DNA of 64,000 nucleotides from Favolaschia claudopus (GCA_037176885.1 JAWWNJ010000014.1:434001-498000), one strand, 5' to 3'; counted from the first letter of the stretch, positions 22,631 through 34,377 are shown. Notes: a model not told the origin generated them from the letters alone. Made by a program: numbers and translations.

Positions 22631-23119
22631 CATCGTCCGCATTTCAGCTTGAATATCCCAAGAACAAGATAGAACTTGTCAAATGAAAGTATACCGAGAT
22701 GCCTATGTCTTTAGATTATTAGAATACCTTGTCTTGCAGGCGTTATATGTCAACTTTATTCTCATTTTGGCATTTCCTAAATCCCAATGCATTGACTTAG
22801 TTTTGAGCTCTGACTTCCTAAATTTTGTTCAGCACGACTTTGAGCATGCTCCTCAGCAACTTCTCAACCAAAGGCTTGCCATGAAATTCAGCAGTTCGCA
22901 TAGGGAATCCAAAATTCCTGGAAGACGGCGAGATGTCACATGTGTTACATGCGTGACAAATAGGCTGGCCCAGTGGTGAACCACATTCCTATTGAGCACA
23001 GAAGACTCAGCACACTCGAATTCTACTCAGAAAGCATATTCAGGGTCTTAATATACCCTGGAAAGTATTTGAGCACAAAATTCAAAGCTTGACCGTGCAA
23101 TATAGGATTTTGTACTGCC

Positions 23120-23377
23120 TTTTTTCAGTGCATGCGCTGTGGAGCGGCTACGTCATATGGTGGCTTCCGGCGGCTTGCTGGTGGCTAATTGCAGTTTTGT
23201 CTCGTCTTTTTCTCGACAACTAGCAAGGTATAAAGTCCGGCAAAAATTGTAGATGAGTTGGATGTTTGTATTCTAACACTCCCCATATAAAAATGCGGGT
23301 TTCTCCCGTTGAAACAAGCCGGACACCCCCGCATGCCGTCAGAGCCACCAGGTGGCTTCCGGTGGCTCACCGCAAAC
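23120..23377. mobile_element. MITE family M2, copy 2 (degenerate)
   Basis: Right end ...CCGGTGGCTCACCGCAAACTCTC shares the CGCAAACTCTCTATT terminus of the 18.3-kb copy. Two palindromic GCCACC/GGTGGC clusters lie near the ends. The left terminus is not clean. 22640-24240 has no recognisable gene. Confidence 0.45.
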
Positions 23378-24244
23378 TCTCTATTCTCGTCCGGACACAA
23401 GAACAAAGACAGTGCTCCCAACTAGAGCCGTTTTCGACTCCGCTGATGCCATGGAACTCGGCGTAAGGGTTTCCATTCAGGATCGGTTCAAGTTTTGTGT
23501 GGGGGTTTCTGCAAAATTGCCTTATATGGGAGGGTTTCTGCCTGCACCCCGGGTTTCTCAATAGAATTATCCATGACAAGGTACCTCTAGAAAGTTATCC
23601 CGCATACCCAAGGGCCAACAAAGGACAGTGAGGCTTCAAGATGTTTGATGCCTGCAGCTGGTGGTGCCAAGCCACAATTCGGTGTGAGTAAGTTATATGG
23701 GTACATGATATCCTAGCTCCCATGCCCCAGGCAGCGGGCAGAATGCAAAGTAATATCCTAAGACTGTTTTCTGGACACCAGACTCAGAGGGCGCCTGAGG
23801 GCGCCGACGCTTGGACTGGTGCGTGGGACACCAGGGCACTAGTGTAAACCTCGGTGAGGACTATCCTGTTGTCGTGGGGTGTGCTCTAGAAGACCCCGGG
23901 CAATTCTGTTAGCAAGATAGATCACAGCAACTTCACCAAAACCTTCGTGGTCTCCCAAGTTCCCATCCAATAATTCGCACAGTGGTTGCTGCTGCCACTG
24001 TTAACAACACGAAACCACGTCGTTCCTAGCCCCACCCACGTCCCCGTCGCAGTCGTCAGAAGGCGAAGTACAATACTTACACCTTATCGGGTACTTCTTT
24101 ACCCCAAACAATCACCACCAATCACTCGTACCACACCGCCCTTTTGTGGCGGTGCGTGGCACCCCCCGGCTTTGCACTTACGGCAAATGGCGGTCTTCCA
24201 GTGGAGCCGGAAGATAGATTGGCGCGATCCGGGATACGAGAATT

Positions 24245-24746
24245 CAAGGGTGCACCGGCATTCTAAAAAAAGATATAGGGCCGATTTTCTTTTTTCCGGC
24301 TCGGCGACTGGACTAACATACTACGTAAGCGTTCCCACGCACCATATACGGTGATATCCTCTCACGCTCTAGTTACCGGTGCGCTGCTGAACTTTCAACG
24401 GACCAACCGGACGTCCAAAATGTGTTCAGATCAACTTCAAATCATCTATGGGATGGTTTTAGCATCCATTAAGTCCTTTTTACTCAGGGAGGAACCTGCC
24501 GGACAATACTTCTACTTAATCCAGAGGCGGAGCCAAACATGAACACATTGTTATCAAAACTGTGTCCGGGGCTGATGTTTCAAGCAAGGACTCATTTCAT
24601 CACTTCATACCATAACTACTCTAGGCGCTTCTAAGCACCTCCGGGATTGCGTTCTGACCCACAAACTAGGGGGTCGAAGATTTTTTTTTCCGGCCTGGCG
24701 GCCGGACTAACTAACCCGCCGGTTTTTAAACACCGGCGCACCCTTG
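24245..24746. mobile_element. hAT-type non-autonomous element (502 bp)
   Basis: CAAGGGTGCACCGGC (24245) and GCCGGTTTTT...CCGGCGCACCCTTG (24746) form short TIRs flanked by a perfect 8-bp duplication CGAGAATT (24237-24244, 24747-24754). Inside, GGCCGATTTTCTTTTTTCCGG-like and TTTTTTTTTCCGGCCTGGC segments form a subterminal inverted pair. No transposase. Confidence 0.85.
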
Positions 24747-24879
24747 CGAGAATTATGTGCGGCTGCGTATCGACAACAGCGGGAAGGGAAGATCCGGAAT
24801 GATGGGGATAGTCGGATGCATATGGAAAGTCACCCAGCACTAGTAGAATCGGGAAGTGGACGAAGCCTAGAGCTCCATT

Positions 24880-24907
24880 TTTTTTTTTTTTTTCTTTTTC
24901 TTTTTTT
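24880..24907. repeat. T-rich tract
   Basis: About 16 T followed by C-interrupted T runs. Possible retroposon tail. Confidence 0.7.
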
Positions 24908-24994
24908 GTGCGTACTAACATGAATATCTAAAATCTGGTCGAGGGGATTCGCCCCAGGTGCCCTCGTTCAATGCGTCCTAGTGGGCGGCGGATA

Positions 24995-25087
24995 TGTTTC
25001 CTAATCGGCAATACGAATGACAGCTTTTGACGTTTGATTGATTTTGGTCATGATAGGAGCGGGGACTTATTAGGAAGGTCTGGGCCA
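24995..25087. mobile_element. MITE family M1, copy C (partial)
   Basis: TTTCCTAATCGGCAATACGA, ATGACAGCTTTTGACGTTTG and AGGTCTGGGCCACTTCAATT match the core and right end of copy A at 17.7 kb. The match continues through GGGCGACCT...TACCATAACCC. The left TIR is missing. Confidence 0.6.
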
Positions 25088-25187
25088 CTTCAATTGGGCG
25101 ACCTAAGTTGGACCTAAGTTACCATAACCCATTTTTTCCCGTCACACATCAAAATTAACGTAGGTTGTGTAAGGACCTCTGACATTC

Positions 25188-25767
25188 ACCTATGATGCCG
25201 GCCCCGAAAAATCTGGGATTTGGGACATCGTATCCGGACCCCAAATGGGGAAGATCTCATCCGAATCCGAACCAGGCCTTCCAAGAGGTCGATGTTTTAT
25301 CCGGACGCTGAACCAGGCCTCAAAAAATCAGCTAAAATCGCAAAAAATCGCAATTTATCTCTTCACGCGTCTAGGTGGCCCCTCTACCTCTTCTGAGTAA
25401 TGCGAAAGCTTGTCATGTAGCTTGAATGCTGTTCTTCGCTTGCTGAGGTGCGCTTGCCGGTCCCTGATTTCCGAAAGTTCACAGAAATAGGTAGAAAATG
25501 TGTTTTCGGGGCAAAATTCATCAGATTGTACTTGATTGACCTCGAAGTTGGTGGGAATCAGTGGTGGAACTTGTGTCCGAGGAGTCCCCGGTGTTTTTTA
25601 TCCGAATCTGAGCCAGGCTTGGCTCCCAGCCTCCATGATTTATCCGAATTGTGGGGCAGGGGAGGCGTCGTTGATGGTCGATTTCTTATCCGAATCCGGG
25701 CAGGGTGCGCACAATTTTTGGGCATGTTTTATCCGAATCGAAATTTCGCGGGCAGGCATCATAGGTG
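25188..25767. mobile_element. MITE with iterated ATCCGAATC words, nested in Tnp2 element
   Basis: CACCTATGATGCCGGCCC (25188) and GGGCAGGCATCATAGGTG (25767) are inverted ends. Inside, TATCCGGAC or TATCCGAATC recurs about seven times (25228, 25261, 25297, 25598, 25640, 25688, 25729). A fragment of the same family lies at 38452-38520. The target duplication could not be settled. Confidence 0.7.
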
Positions 25768-26258
25768 ACTCTGAGGGGGCCGGTCGGGATGAATATCAAC
25801 CTACAGATCAACCAGCGTTAGGATGGAGATCATACGAGGATAGGATGAATTTCAACGGACTCAGGATGAAAATGAGCGGTTCGTAGGTTGTTTTAGGCAG
25901 GATGATTAGTATTCTAGAACGGTTCGTTTCATCCTAAGCTCGTTTCAGCTGTTCCGCGTGAATATCAACCTACATTAGGGTCGAAAAATCAACCAACTTC
26001 ATGCGGCTTTTCATGTGCTTCAAGGCTGATTTCTAACAGGACTCAGGATACATTTCAATGACAATTAAGATGAATTCGTGTAGGCATACTAGGCACGGAA
26101 AGATAATCAAAACTACAACAGTCGAGCGGAACGGAGCAGACAGTGGACTGTAATGGGAATGACATATAGTGATAGACCATCGATATCGATGGCCTCGAGG
26201 CGGAACTAAACGGAGGCAAAATGAGTGACGTGAGACAAAACGAACATGCGCACACACC

Positions 26259-27877
26259 TCAATTTGTACCGTCCTCCTCGTCGCTCGTGTCCTGCTCCTC
26301 GCCGCCGCTCATGGCTTGGTCCTCGTCCTCGTCTTCTTCATCGTCGCTGTGAACAATCAACCTGACCTTGCGTTTCGACACCTCCTTTGCCTTTCCCTTG
26401 CTGGATGTCGCCTTCTTGCTGGAACTCGAGCGCGCCGCGACCTTCTTCTCTGCAGCTTTCTTCTTCTGGGCAGCACGGGCTTTGACAATCTTGTTGCGTC
26501 TGCCGCGAGGCGCATTCGGGTTCCTTTTTGCTGAGTTGGCGCTCAAGTGGGAATATTTCGGGTCGACTTCGAGCCACTCGTGACGGTACGCGTTATTGCG
26601 CTTGTTCTTGAAGTACTGTCTGATAATGTCTTCGGTAGCCCAGTCGTTATGGAAGCGCGCGAGGATCGGGTGTCTCTCTCGTGCCTGTTGTCGCGATGTG
26701 AGTAGCTGTCTCGTACATCATAATAAGTGTACTCACCACTCGAAAGAACTTGCCTTTGACCTCGTTGGAGATCTCACGCCACGGTTTCTCCCAGTTGAGA
26801 CCTGCTCTTGCAGCCAAGTCTCTGAGGTAACGCTTCGGAGCCCGGGTAAGTCTTTGTCGCGCAAAACAGTGTAACGTACCTGAATTCCTTTGTAGAGCTC
26901 CCTATCCTGGGTAGCCTTCCCCATGCCCATCGCGTCCTGGATGTTGTAGTTTGTCCCGGCCGTCCCCTTAGGCTTCGGGATATCGTCCGTCATGGGGTCA
27001 TCAGGTTCATCGCTGGTCACACCTCCGTGTGCGCGAGCCGCCTTGAGCTGCCGCTTGAGCTCGGCATTCTCGCGCTTCAGTTTCTCTGCGCACAATGTGA
27101 GTGAATGGTAAGCTCGGCAGTTCGGACCCTCACCTGTATCAAGGTCCTCGTCCACCTCCATGTCGTCTTGATCAGCATCGGCAGTGTCGCCTGTGATGTT
27201 CGTGCTAAGTGCTCAGACATTGGCGCCAAGGCTCGTATTTACCTTGAGCTGGCTTGACGAGCTTCGGCGGCGCTGGACGACGGTGAGCATGAGATGCTCG
27301 TCAACGACAGGAAGCTGCTTATGCTCACCAGGTGCGTCAACATGAAGGGGCGTTGCGGGGTCTCTGACGGCCTTAGCTTGAGCAGCTATCATATCATCAA
27401 CAACGCGTCGCGTCGCGTGAGTCACGGGACATTGTTGATGTGTTTATGCACTCACCCTCCTCCACACCGTCTCCAGCAGTCAATTGCGCGACGCGGCGCT
27501 GCAAATCCTCCAACGCCTTGTTCGCAACCTTCAATGCCTCAGCCTGCGCGTCAATCTTGGCTATGAGAACTGCAGTCAATTCCCGAGCGCAGTCAAGGTA
27601 TGGTTCTCGCCTTACCTCGATGCTTGTCATTCTCAATGGCCGAGTAGATGATGTCGACGGTGTTGCAGTTGTCGATATCGTATTTTTCTTCCAGCTGGGC
27701 GTGAAAGCGCTTGAAGTCTTCCAAGGTAGGGCTTGGGAGGCGCCTGTTCTCCTTGTCTGCGGCTTTCCTGGACGCCCGAGGCGCCGGCTTGGCCTGGGTG
27801 CTTGCCTTGGGTTCGCTTTTGATCTTGCGAGGTGGGTTTACTGGTGTCATTGTGTTGCGCTGGGTTGATATTGACAA
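26259..27877 (-). CDS. Accessory gene of the Tnp2 element (unknown function, about 404 aa)
   Basis: I do not recognise a named family. A seven-exon model joins in phase: 27877-27616, 27569-27456, 27296-27243 (least certain), 27190-27134, 27085-26880, 26832-26737, 26684-26259, all with GT...AG borders. The start could also be 27850. The protein has a basic, Lys/Pro-rich N-terminus, two coiled-coil-like stretches (IDAQAEALKVANKALEDL; EKLKRENAELKRQLKAARA), a conserved-looking central part (RYLRDLAARAGLNWEKPW; FHNDWATEDIIRQYFKN), a long Lys/Ser-rich run and an acidic tail. It is transcribed divergently from the transposase, about 120 bp apart, like its relative at 54.1-55.2 kb. A DNA-binding accessory role similar to TNPA of plant CACTA elements is only inference. 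Confidence 0.72.
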
Positions 27878-27994
27878 GAGCTGTAGGAGAGGAGATGGTG
27901 GTTCGAGTTAGAGCAAATTCAAATGTTTGTTTGTCACGCGTCGCATTGCAATATCGCAGCACAGCTTCCCTAATAAAGTATCTCTCTCCTTTCA

Positions 27995-30900
27995 ATGGGT
28001 CAACGTCGTATCTGCGCCTGTGGCTGCGGGGAAAAAGTCACTCAAACGCGAGAACAAGTTCATCTCAATACTCAAGTGCACCCCTACCCTGCACCCTTGG
28101 GCAACGATGCCTCGCGTCAGCGCCGCGTCTATGCTCCAAGTTCCGACGACGACTTTGGGCACAGTGTAAGTGGTCCCAATCATGCTGGTCCATCCCGACA
28201 AGCACAACCCGGCGGAGGGTACGGCAGTGGCGCCCGCGAGCTCGACAGCAGGCTAGAGGATGTTGATATGAGTCCGGCACCTCCAAGTCCATCGCAGTCG
28301 GGCGGGTTTGACGAGCCCGAGCCCGAGTCCTTTCATGGGGATGTAGAGGATGAAGTGGAAGGGGACTCAGATGTGGATGATGTGCTGGAAGATGGCGGGG
28401 ATGAGTTGAGGGTGGAGGATAGTGAGGGGGAAGATTCCGAGTGCGATGAGCCGGATATATTTGACTGGGATACCTTCACACCCTCTGGGGTCTCAGCGGC
28501 AGATCATGTAGGGGAGGATTTCGAGAGAGAAGCAGCAGCAATAGGTATTTTCTGTCCTTTCTGTCATGCCACGATCGTAACAGTCTTTGTTTCTAGCTGA
28601 AAAACTCAGCGCATATGACCTCGCTATCTGTAAAGCATTCGCCTTCAAGGTCAAGTCAAATATGACAGACAAAGCCTTCAAAATGACCCCGTTCGCTTTT
28701 CCTCAGCATCCGCCTCTCCCTTCGCTCGACAAGATTCGTTCTCGTGTCAATTTTCTGGCTGGCTTCAAACCGCAGATATTTGACTGCTGTGTCAATAGCT
28801 GCCTTTGCTATGTCGGTCCGCACGAGGGTTTGACGGAGTGCCCTCACTGCCACGAGCCGCGCCGAAAAGCCAACGGCAAACCTCGAAAGAAATTCACTTA
28901 CATCCCTATCATTCCCCGCCTGGTCGCATTTGCGGCAAATCCTGAGATGGCTGAAAAGCAGCAGTATCGAGCTGAGCACGTTCATCAACCGGGTAAAATG
29001 ACGGATGTTTTCGATGGCAAGCACTACCGAGCGCTTCGACACAAGTTTGTCGAGATCAATGGCAAGCAACTCGACCACAAATACTTCTCGGATCCTCGCG
29101 ACGTCGCGCTTGGTGCATCCTGGGATGGTTTTGCGCCATTCAAGAGAAGGAAGAAGACGGCGTGGCCACTCATCCTTTTTGATTACGACCTTCCCCCCGA
29201 GCTTCGATTCTTGCTGGAGTATATTCTAGCTCTCGGCGTCATCCCGGGCCCGAACAAGCCCAAGGATTCGGACTCGTTCTTGTGGCCAGCGGTGCAGGAG
29301 CTGCTCCGGCTTGCGGCGGGGGTCCCCGCCTTTGATGCGCTTTCTGGTCGAGCTTTCGACCTCAGGGCGTATCTGATCCTTGTCTTCGGGGACATCCCCG
29401 CCGTCTCCATGTTTATGCGCATGAAGGGCCATAATGGGATCTCGCCGTGCAGAATGTGCAAGATTGTCGGTCTGCCAGTTCCGGGAGCCCGGGGAAATGC
29501 GCACTACGTCCCCCTCGATCGGTCATATCATCCGCAGGTCAAAGCAAATCCTCAGGCTGTGAAGGTCTATGATCCCGCCGACCTTCCGTTGCGCACACAT
29601 GATGAGATTTTGTCTCAGGGCAAAGAGGTCGAAGCCGCGCCTACGAATGCTGCTGCGGAAAGACTGGCGAAGAAGTACGGCGTGAAGGGTGTTCCCATCC
29701 TTTCCTTTCTACATTCGCTCTCATTTCCTCGGTCGTTTGGCTACGACTTCATGCACCTCATCTGGGAAAACCTCATCAAGAATCTCATTCTGCTTTGGAC
29801 GGGTGATTTCAAGGGACTCGACGGCGGACGCGAGGATTACGAATTTAGCAAAGCGGTATGGGAGGCTATTGCGAGCGAGACCTCTGCCGCTTCCAATACC
29901 ATCCCATCTGCGTATGGCAGCCGCATCTCCAACATCTCGAAAGATCGTCCCAATGTCTCCGCTGAGATGTGGTCGTTCTGGACCCTATACTTAGGTCCCG
30001 TTCTGTTGCGCCGGCGCTTCAAGCACATCAAATTCTTCCGACATTTTGTCAAGCTGGTTCGACTGCTCAACATCTGTCTCCAGTTTGAAATCACCGAAGA
30101 ACAGATTGAAGTCATCCGTGCTGGCTTCATCTCATGGGTCAAGGAATACGAGTCGTAAGTCTATCTTATACCGTGCACTTCCTTATCGCTTACCTCTTTC
30201 GATCAGACTCTATCTACAGAACAATGTAGATAGGATGTCAACCTGTCCTCTCACTATCCATGCTCTCCTCCATATCGCCGACTCAATCGCCTTCTGCGGT
30301 CCCGTCTGGTGTTACTGGGCTTTTCCAATGGAGCGCTACTGTGGCAGTATCCAGCCCGGCATTCGCAGCCGTAGATTTCCCTGGGCATCAATCGACCGAT
30401 ATGTTCTTGAAATTGCACAGCTAACTCAAATCAAAACACTTTATGGTGTCGTTGAGGAGCTTGCGCTTCGTCCCCCGCGCAGCATAGTCCAAGGATCGTA
30501 TTCCGATCCCTCTTGTATGTAAATAACTCTGCTGATACTGCGTAGTGCTGATAAACATTTGCAGACCCGTCGTGCTTATTACTACCTCCCAAGTCACCGA
30601 CGCGCCCCGGAAACAATGATATCAAGATGATCGCAGCTGCGCTCGCAACTCGGACAGGGGCATCTATGGGACAGGTCAATACAGCATTGAATACAGCGAT
30701 TGTCGAAGAATGGGGCAAGATTCGGCGTGTCGATTCCGAGGCGGGCGATACCATGCGTTCCTGCTCTCTAGGGGGTGGTGCTGACGACTCCAGGGATGCT
30801 ACATACGTCCGAGTAAGTCATTTTCACTGCACTTGTACTTCGAGACTCACCACATTATCAGTACGAAGTTCTTGTGGATCAAAACCGACGTTTCAAAAAC

Positions 30901-31233
30901 AAACCTGTTGCATTGCACCTCCAGACATTCTACGGTCAACTCACACACATATACCGCGTCCATTTACCGGTTGCCTGCCCCAACCTTCACCTGGACAGCG
31001 CAACAACATATATTCTTGCTGCCGTCCGGTCGTGCACTCTGAAGGCGCCGGACAAAGAACTGGAGGGGCTGGATATTCACCCATATAGCTCTCATGGCTC
31101 TCTGGACGTTGTCGATGTCACCACCGTCCAATCGCTTGTGGGCCGGGTCGCTGTTGCTGGCACAGCCGGAACTATAATCGATCGAAGTGGTGTGTTAGCG
31201 CGGGCAGAGTGGGCAGCGGATGAAGATTACTGA
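27995..31233 (+). CDS. Tnp2-family transposase (Transposase_21 type), five exons, about 1011 aa
   Basis: Exons 27995-28544, 28597-30154, 30207-30514, 30565-30812 and 30862-31233 join in phase with GT...AG introns of 49-52 bp and no stop. The N-terminus has a CACGCGEKV Cys motif and an acidic linker. The core shows FDCCVNSCLCYVGPHEGLTE, CPHCHEPR, the DVALGASWDGFAPFKRRKK block, LALGVIPGPNKP, GHNGISPCRMCKI and FDFMHLIWENL-like HDFMHL (FGYDFMHLIWEN). Exon 3 carries IHALLHIADSIAFCGPVWCY and FPMERYCGSIQP. These are family landmarks of basidiomycete Tnp2 transposases in the CACTA/EnSpm superfamily, which cut and paste via terminal repeats. The open five-exon structure makes this the best candidate for a functional transposase in the window. 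Confidence 0.93.
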
Positions 31234-31543
31234 GTAGTTTCCTAACCTCATGCATGCACCCTTTTTACTCTTTGAATGCTCCACTGAGCTTGATGGACTC
31301 GTCGTCGTACATAGACATATATATTATACCCCTTGCTGCTAGTGTATCTCAATATCTCGGGATTCCCATGCCAATATAAAAAAATTGCAGACTCATATAG
31401 CAGTAGGGTGTCCTTATTTCATACTCACAAGTAATTGTGAGGCACCCCCCGTGCGCCAGAAAAAGGTCGAGAAATTGTAATTATTCTCGTGATCAACACA
31501 GCCACCACTCCAGACTTGTGTCTCTCCTCCATCGACGCGAATT

Positions 31544-32240
31544 ATGGACGCGTTTTTCACTCGGGAACCTGACGCAAATAACCAAGAAGTGGCAGCTGCT
31601 TTCCTAGAGGACTTGAGGGACAATAAGCATGAGGATGATAGGTGAGTACCCAAGCCTCTGAGCGCGTTGCTGCAAATTGACAAACGACGCGCGCAGTTAC
31701 TTGTGGCCGACTGTAGATTTTCACGAAGTGTCTGAGCAAACGTGCAACAAGATCTTCTCTCTCCTCGGCGAGGCTCCCTTCTCTCTCCTCAACGAGGAGC
31801 CTCGCCACCATAGGGATGTTACCAAGACCCCTCGACGCGAACGAGTTTTGCGGCAACTCAACGAAGTCATGATGGCGCGCATCTACCTCCCGATAAAACG
31901 TGCTGTTGATTCCCAGCGTCTCGAAGAGGCGCTGGAAAAGGATGTTCTGGTTATCGTGGACTTCCTGCAAGCCGCCCGCCGTCATAAAGAATTTGTGTTT
32001 CCTTTGCCCCACGCGGAGCACAAAATTTTGAGCAGCGCAGCCGGGATCAGGGCAGCTCTGCTAAAGGTCGAGGACATGCTGCGTCTCAACAGCGACCTAC
32101 CGGGTTCAGTCACAGAATCGGACTCGCAGCCGGGATGGAATCCCTTTCCGCGCATGTCGGCACTCGTAATCCCCCGCACTTCCGACAACGAGGAGGATCC
32201 CGATAAGACGTTGGTGGGCATCAAGGTCGAGCCTATGTAG
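31544..32240 (+). CDS. Third gene of the Tnp2 element, unknown (about 213 aa, two exons)
   Basis: Exon 1 (31544-31641) encodes an acidic start (MDAFFTREPDANNQEVAAAF); a GTGAGT...GCGCAG intron (31642-31696) leads in phase to exon 2 (31697-32240), which begins SYLWPTVDFHEVSEQ. The protein looks alpha-helical and charged (VLRQLNEVMMARIYLPIKRA; LEKDVLVIVDFLQAARRHKE) with an acidic tail. I recognise no domain. It lies between transposase and right TIR on the transposase strand. No counterpart was found in the second Tnp2 element. It could be cargo, a regulator or a DNA-binding helper. Confidence 0.6.
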
Positions 32241-32650
32241 CTCAGTTATGAAAGGCATCCATATATATTCACTATCTATGCTTGTACTGTCTTTGTATTG
32301 TTTTTATTCTATGATAGGTTGATATAATATTTGGCGAGCAACCGCATGAATGTCATTCTAGTTTAGGATGAATTGTACTGGATACAATGCAACCTACACA
32401 ATAGGTTGAAATAAATCAACCTAAAATCAGCCGGTGTTAGGTTGTTGGACGATTTTCATCCTAGGCTAGGATGAAAATGATCCTGATCTACCTCCATAGT
32501 GTGAATGTCAGAGGTCCTGTTGTGTATGCCGGTGCCCGGCCTACAGGTGGGGGGAGCTTGTGTGTATTCTGAGTATCTTGAACCCGAAATAGGTCAGTAT
32601 AATAGTTGTGGAATACTTACAGTAAAGAGCAAGTCGTAACAGTAAATAGT

Positions 32651-32812
32651 CTCGGAAACCCAGACCTTCCTCCCCAATCCTTGTAGGTGCGGAGATCTGT
32701 AATTCGAATGACAGCCCTTGACGTTTGGCGGTGATGGGAAAATTCGGCGGTGATGGGAAAATACGCCTAATTTTCCCATCACCGCCAAAATCGATCAAAC
32801 TATCTTCCCATC
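32651..32812. mobile_element. MITE family M1, copy D
   Basis: CTCGGAAACCCAGACCTTCC, ATGACAGCCCTTGACGTTTG and a hairpin of GGCGGTGATGGGAAAAT with its inverse match the family. The GGCGGTGATGGGAAAAT unit is tandemly doubled here. Confidence 0.65.
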
Positions 32813-33082
32813 ACAAATCGTGGGTACCCTCGGCCTCGAGAGAAAAGTTTTATATGGTTTTTTGGAACCACTTCCCGGACGGTTTCTGAGCTGATTTTGT
32901 AGGCTCAGATCAGCGCTTACACATACTGTTGATATTTGTTCGTGGTGATCGATGCTGACATGTCCGTTTTTTCACACCGCAATCGCCTCGCGTTCTTCCC
33001 CGACATTCGAATGAAGAACGCCGCCCACTTCAAGAAACATCTGTCAACGGTATGCCATATGCCAATCAAATTCAACCTTCTA

Positions 33083-33357
33083 AGGTAGGCGGCATGGACG
33101 ATCTGCTCACATCACGTGTTTTGGCACGATTTGGATCAAAATCTTAATGGCGCCTTGTTCCGGCCCAAATCAGGAAATCTGGCTGCACAGAGTTTGGGGA
33201 AGGATCCGTGCAAAACTTTCTGTGCGGCCAGAATTCGTGATTTGGTCCGGAACAAGGCGCCATTAAGCCAAGAGTAGACGAAAAAGCTCACTGATACAAA
33301 TCATTTTGGCAGTGTCAAGGTCATGTGATGTGAGCGGATCGTCCATGCCGCCTACCT
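33083..33357. mobile_element. Fold-back MITE with TA duplication (275 bp)
   Basis: AGGTAGGCGGCATGGACGAT at the left is inverted at the right end, flanked by TA. A second inverted pair nests inside (AATGGCGCCTTGTTCCGG and inverse), so most of the element folds into one hairpin. 33360-34370 holds no recognisable gene. Confidence 0.78.
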
Positions 33358-34377
33358 TATGTGCAAATTGCTGAGAGTTTATTGATAGCCCTGACCACCA
33401 CTGTCTCGCGTCGTTTGACAGAGTTACCCGGCCACTTGCGTCCTAAAGAAGAAGAAAATCAAGACACCGCTAATCATCTCTGACGCGCACAATCGACTAT
33501 GATTTTTTCGGTGAGTCCTAGAAAGTGTTCGGGTTTGAGTTCCAATATTGAATTCGAGATAGGTATGCGAGTCTTGTACAGGGCGAAGATAGGCCAATAG
33601 AAAGTGTTTGTTGAACGTAGCACAATGTTATATGAAATTTCTGTGGTACACGGGGTTGGACGGGCGCAGAGAGAGGGGAGAAGCTTAAGGCGAGGGCAAA
33701 GAGCAAGAAAGACTTGAGAAAGTGCGCTGGCGACAGCGTGTGAGTGATTGATTGCTTCTCCAAAAGGAAATTCCCCCATTTAGAGGGGGGAGGGGTCCCC
33801 GAAATCGCGGAGAAAAACACTCCTTGTTGCTTCTAATGCTCGCTATAGCGTAGGTGCAGCGACGTTTGTCGCTGTCGGTTCCACCAAAGGGGATGGAGGA
33901 GAGGGACGGGGGGTGGAAACTTTTGGAGAGTTTTAATCATGTCGACAAAGGTCTCGCAGAGATCGGAATGCTGAAGGATGTCTGGAACGCGAAAATCAGT
34001 CTGTGCTGGTGGCACCCTCCGCCGTGCAGTACGCACCCGACTGGCGTCGTCAAAACTCGCGACCACGCCGTACAATCCTCACATCGCAAAGACAGAATTC
34101 GACTTCATTGACCTGTCATTCGTTCCAGTGGAGAATACGAAGGCGGCGTACCTGATACCGTCAATCCCACAGTCCCCGCTTCTCAAGCCCCGGAAAAGCG
34201 GACCCTTCCAAACGGCCTTTGCATCACCATCCCCGCTCAGCAATCCACAGATAACGCGGCCAGGTCCGAAGCGGAAACAGCGGGCACGGGTGTCTCCGCC
34301 GGCTGGATGCCGTACTTGTCGCGCACGCACTTCGCCCACGCAGTGAGTGCATTCCGGCGCTTCGATTGCTCAATTCA

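Larger units (their letters stand above)
25172..32518. mobile_element. Tnp2-type DNA transposon, apparently intact, three genes
   Basis: AGGACCTCTGACATTCAC at 25172 is matched by its inverse ending at 32518, and both sides carry a perfect 8-bp direct repeat GTTGTGTA (25164-25171, 32519-32526). Subterminal regions repeat TAGGTTGA/TCAACCTA and AGGATGAA/TTCATCC. Inside are a minus-strand accessory gene, a divergent Tnp2 transposase and a third gene. CACTA elements normally make 3-bp duplications, so the 8-bp repeat is unexpected. A smaller MITE (25188-25767) sits within the left end. Confidence 0.82.
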
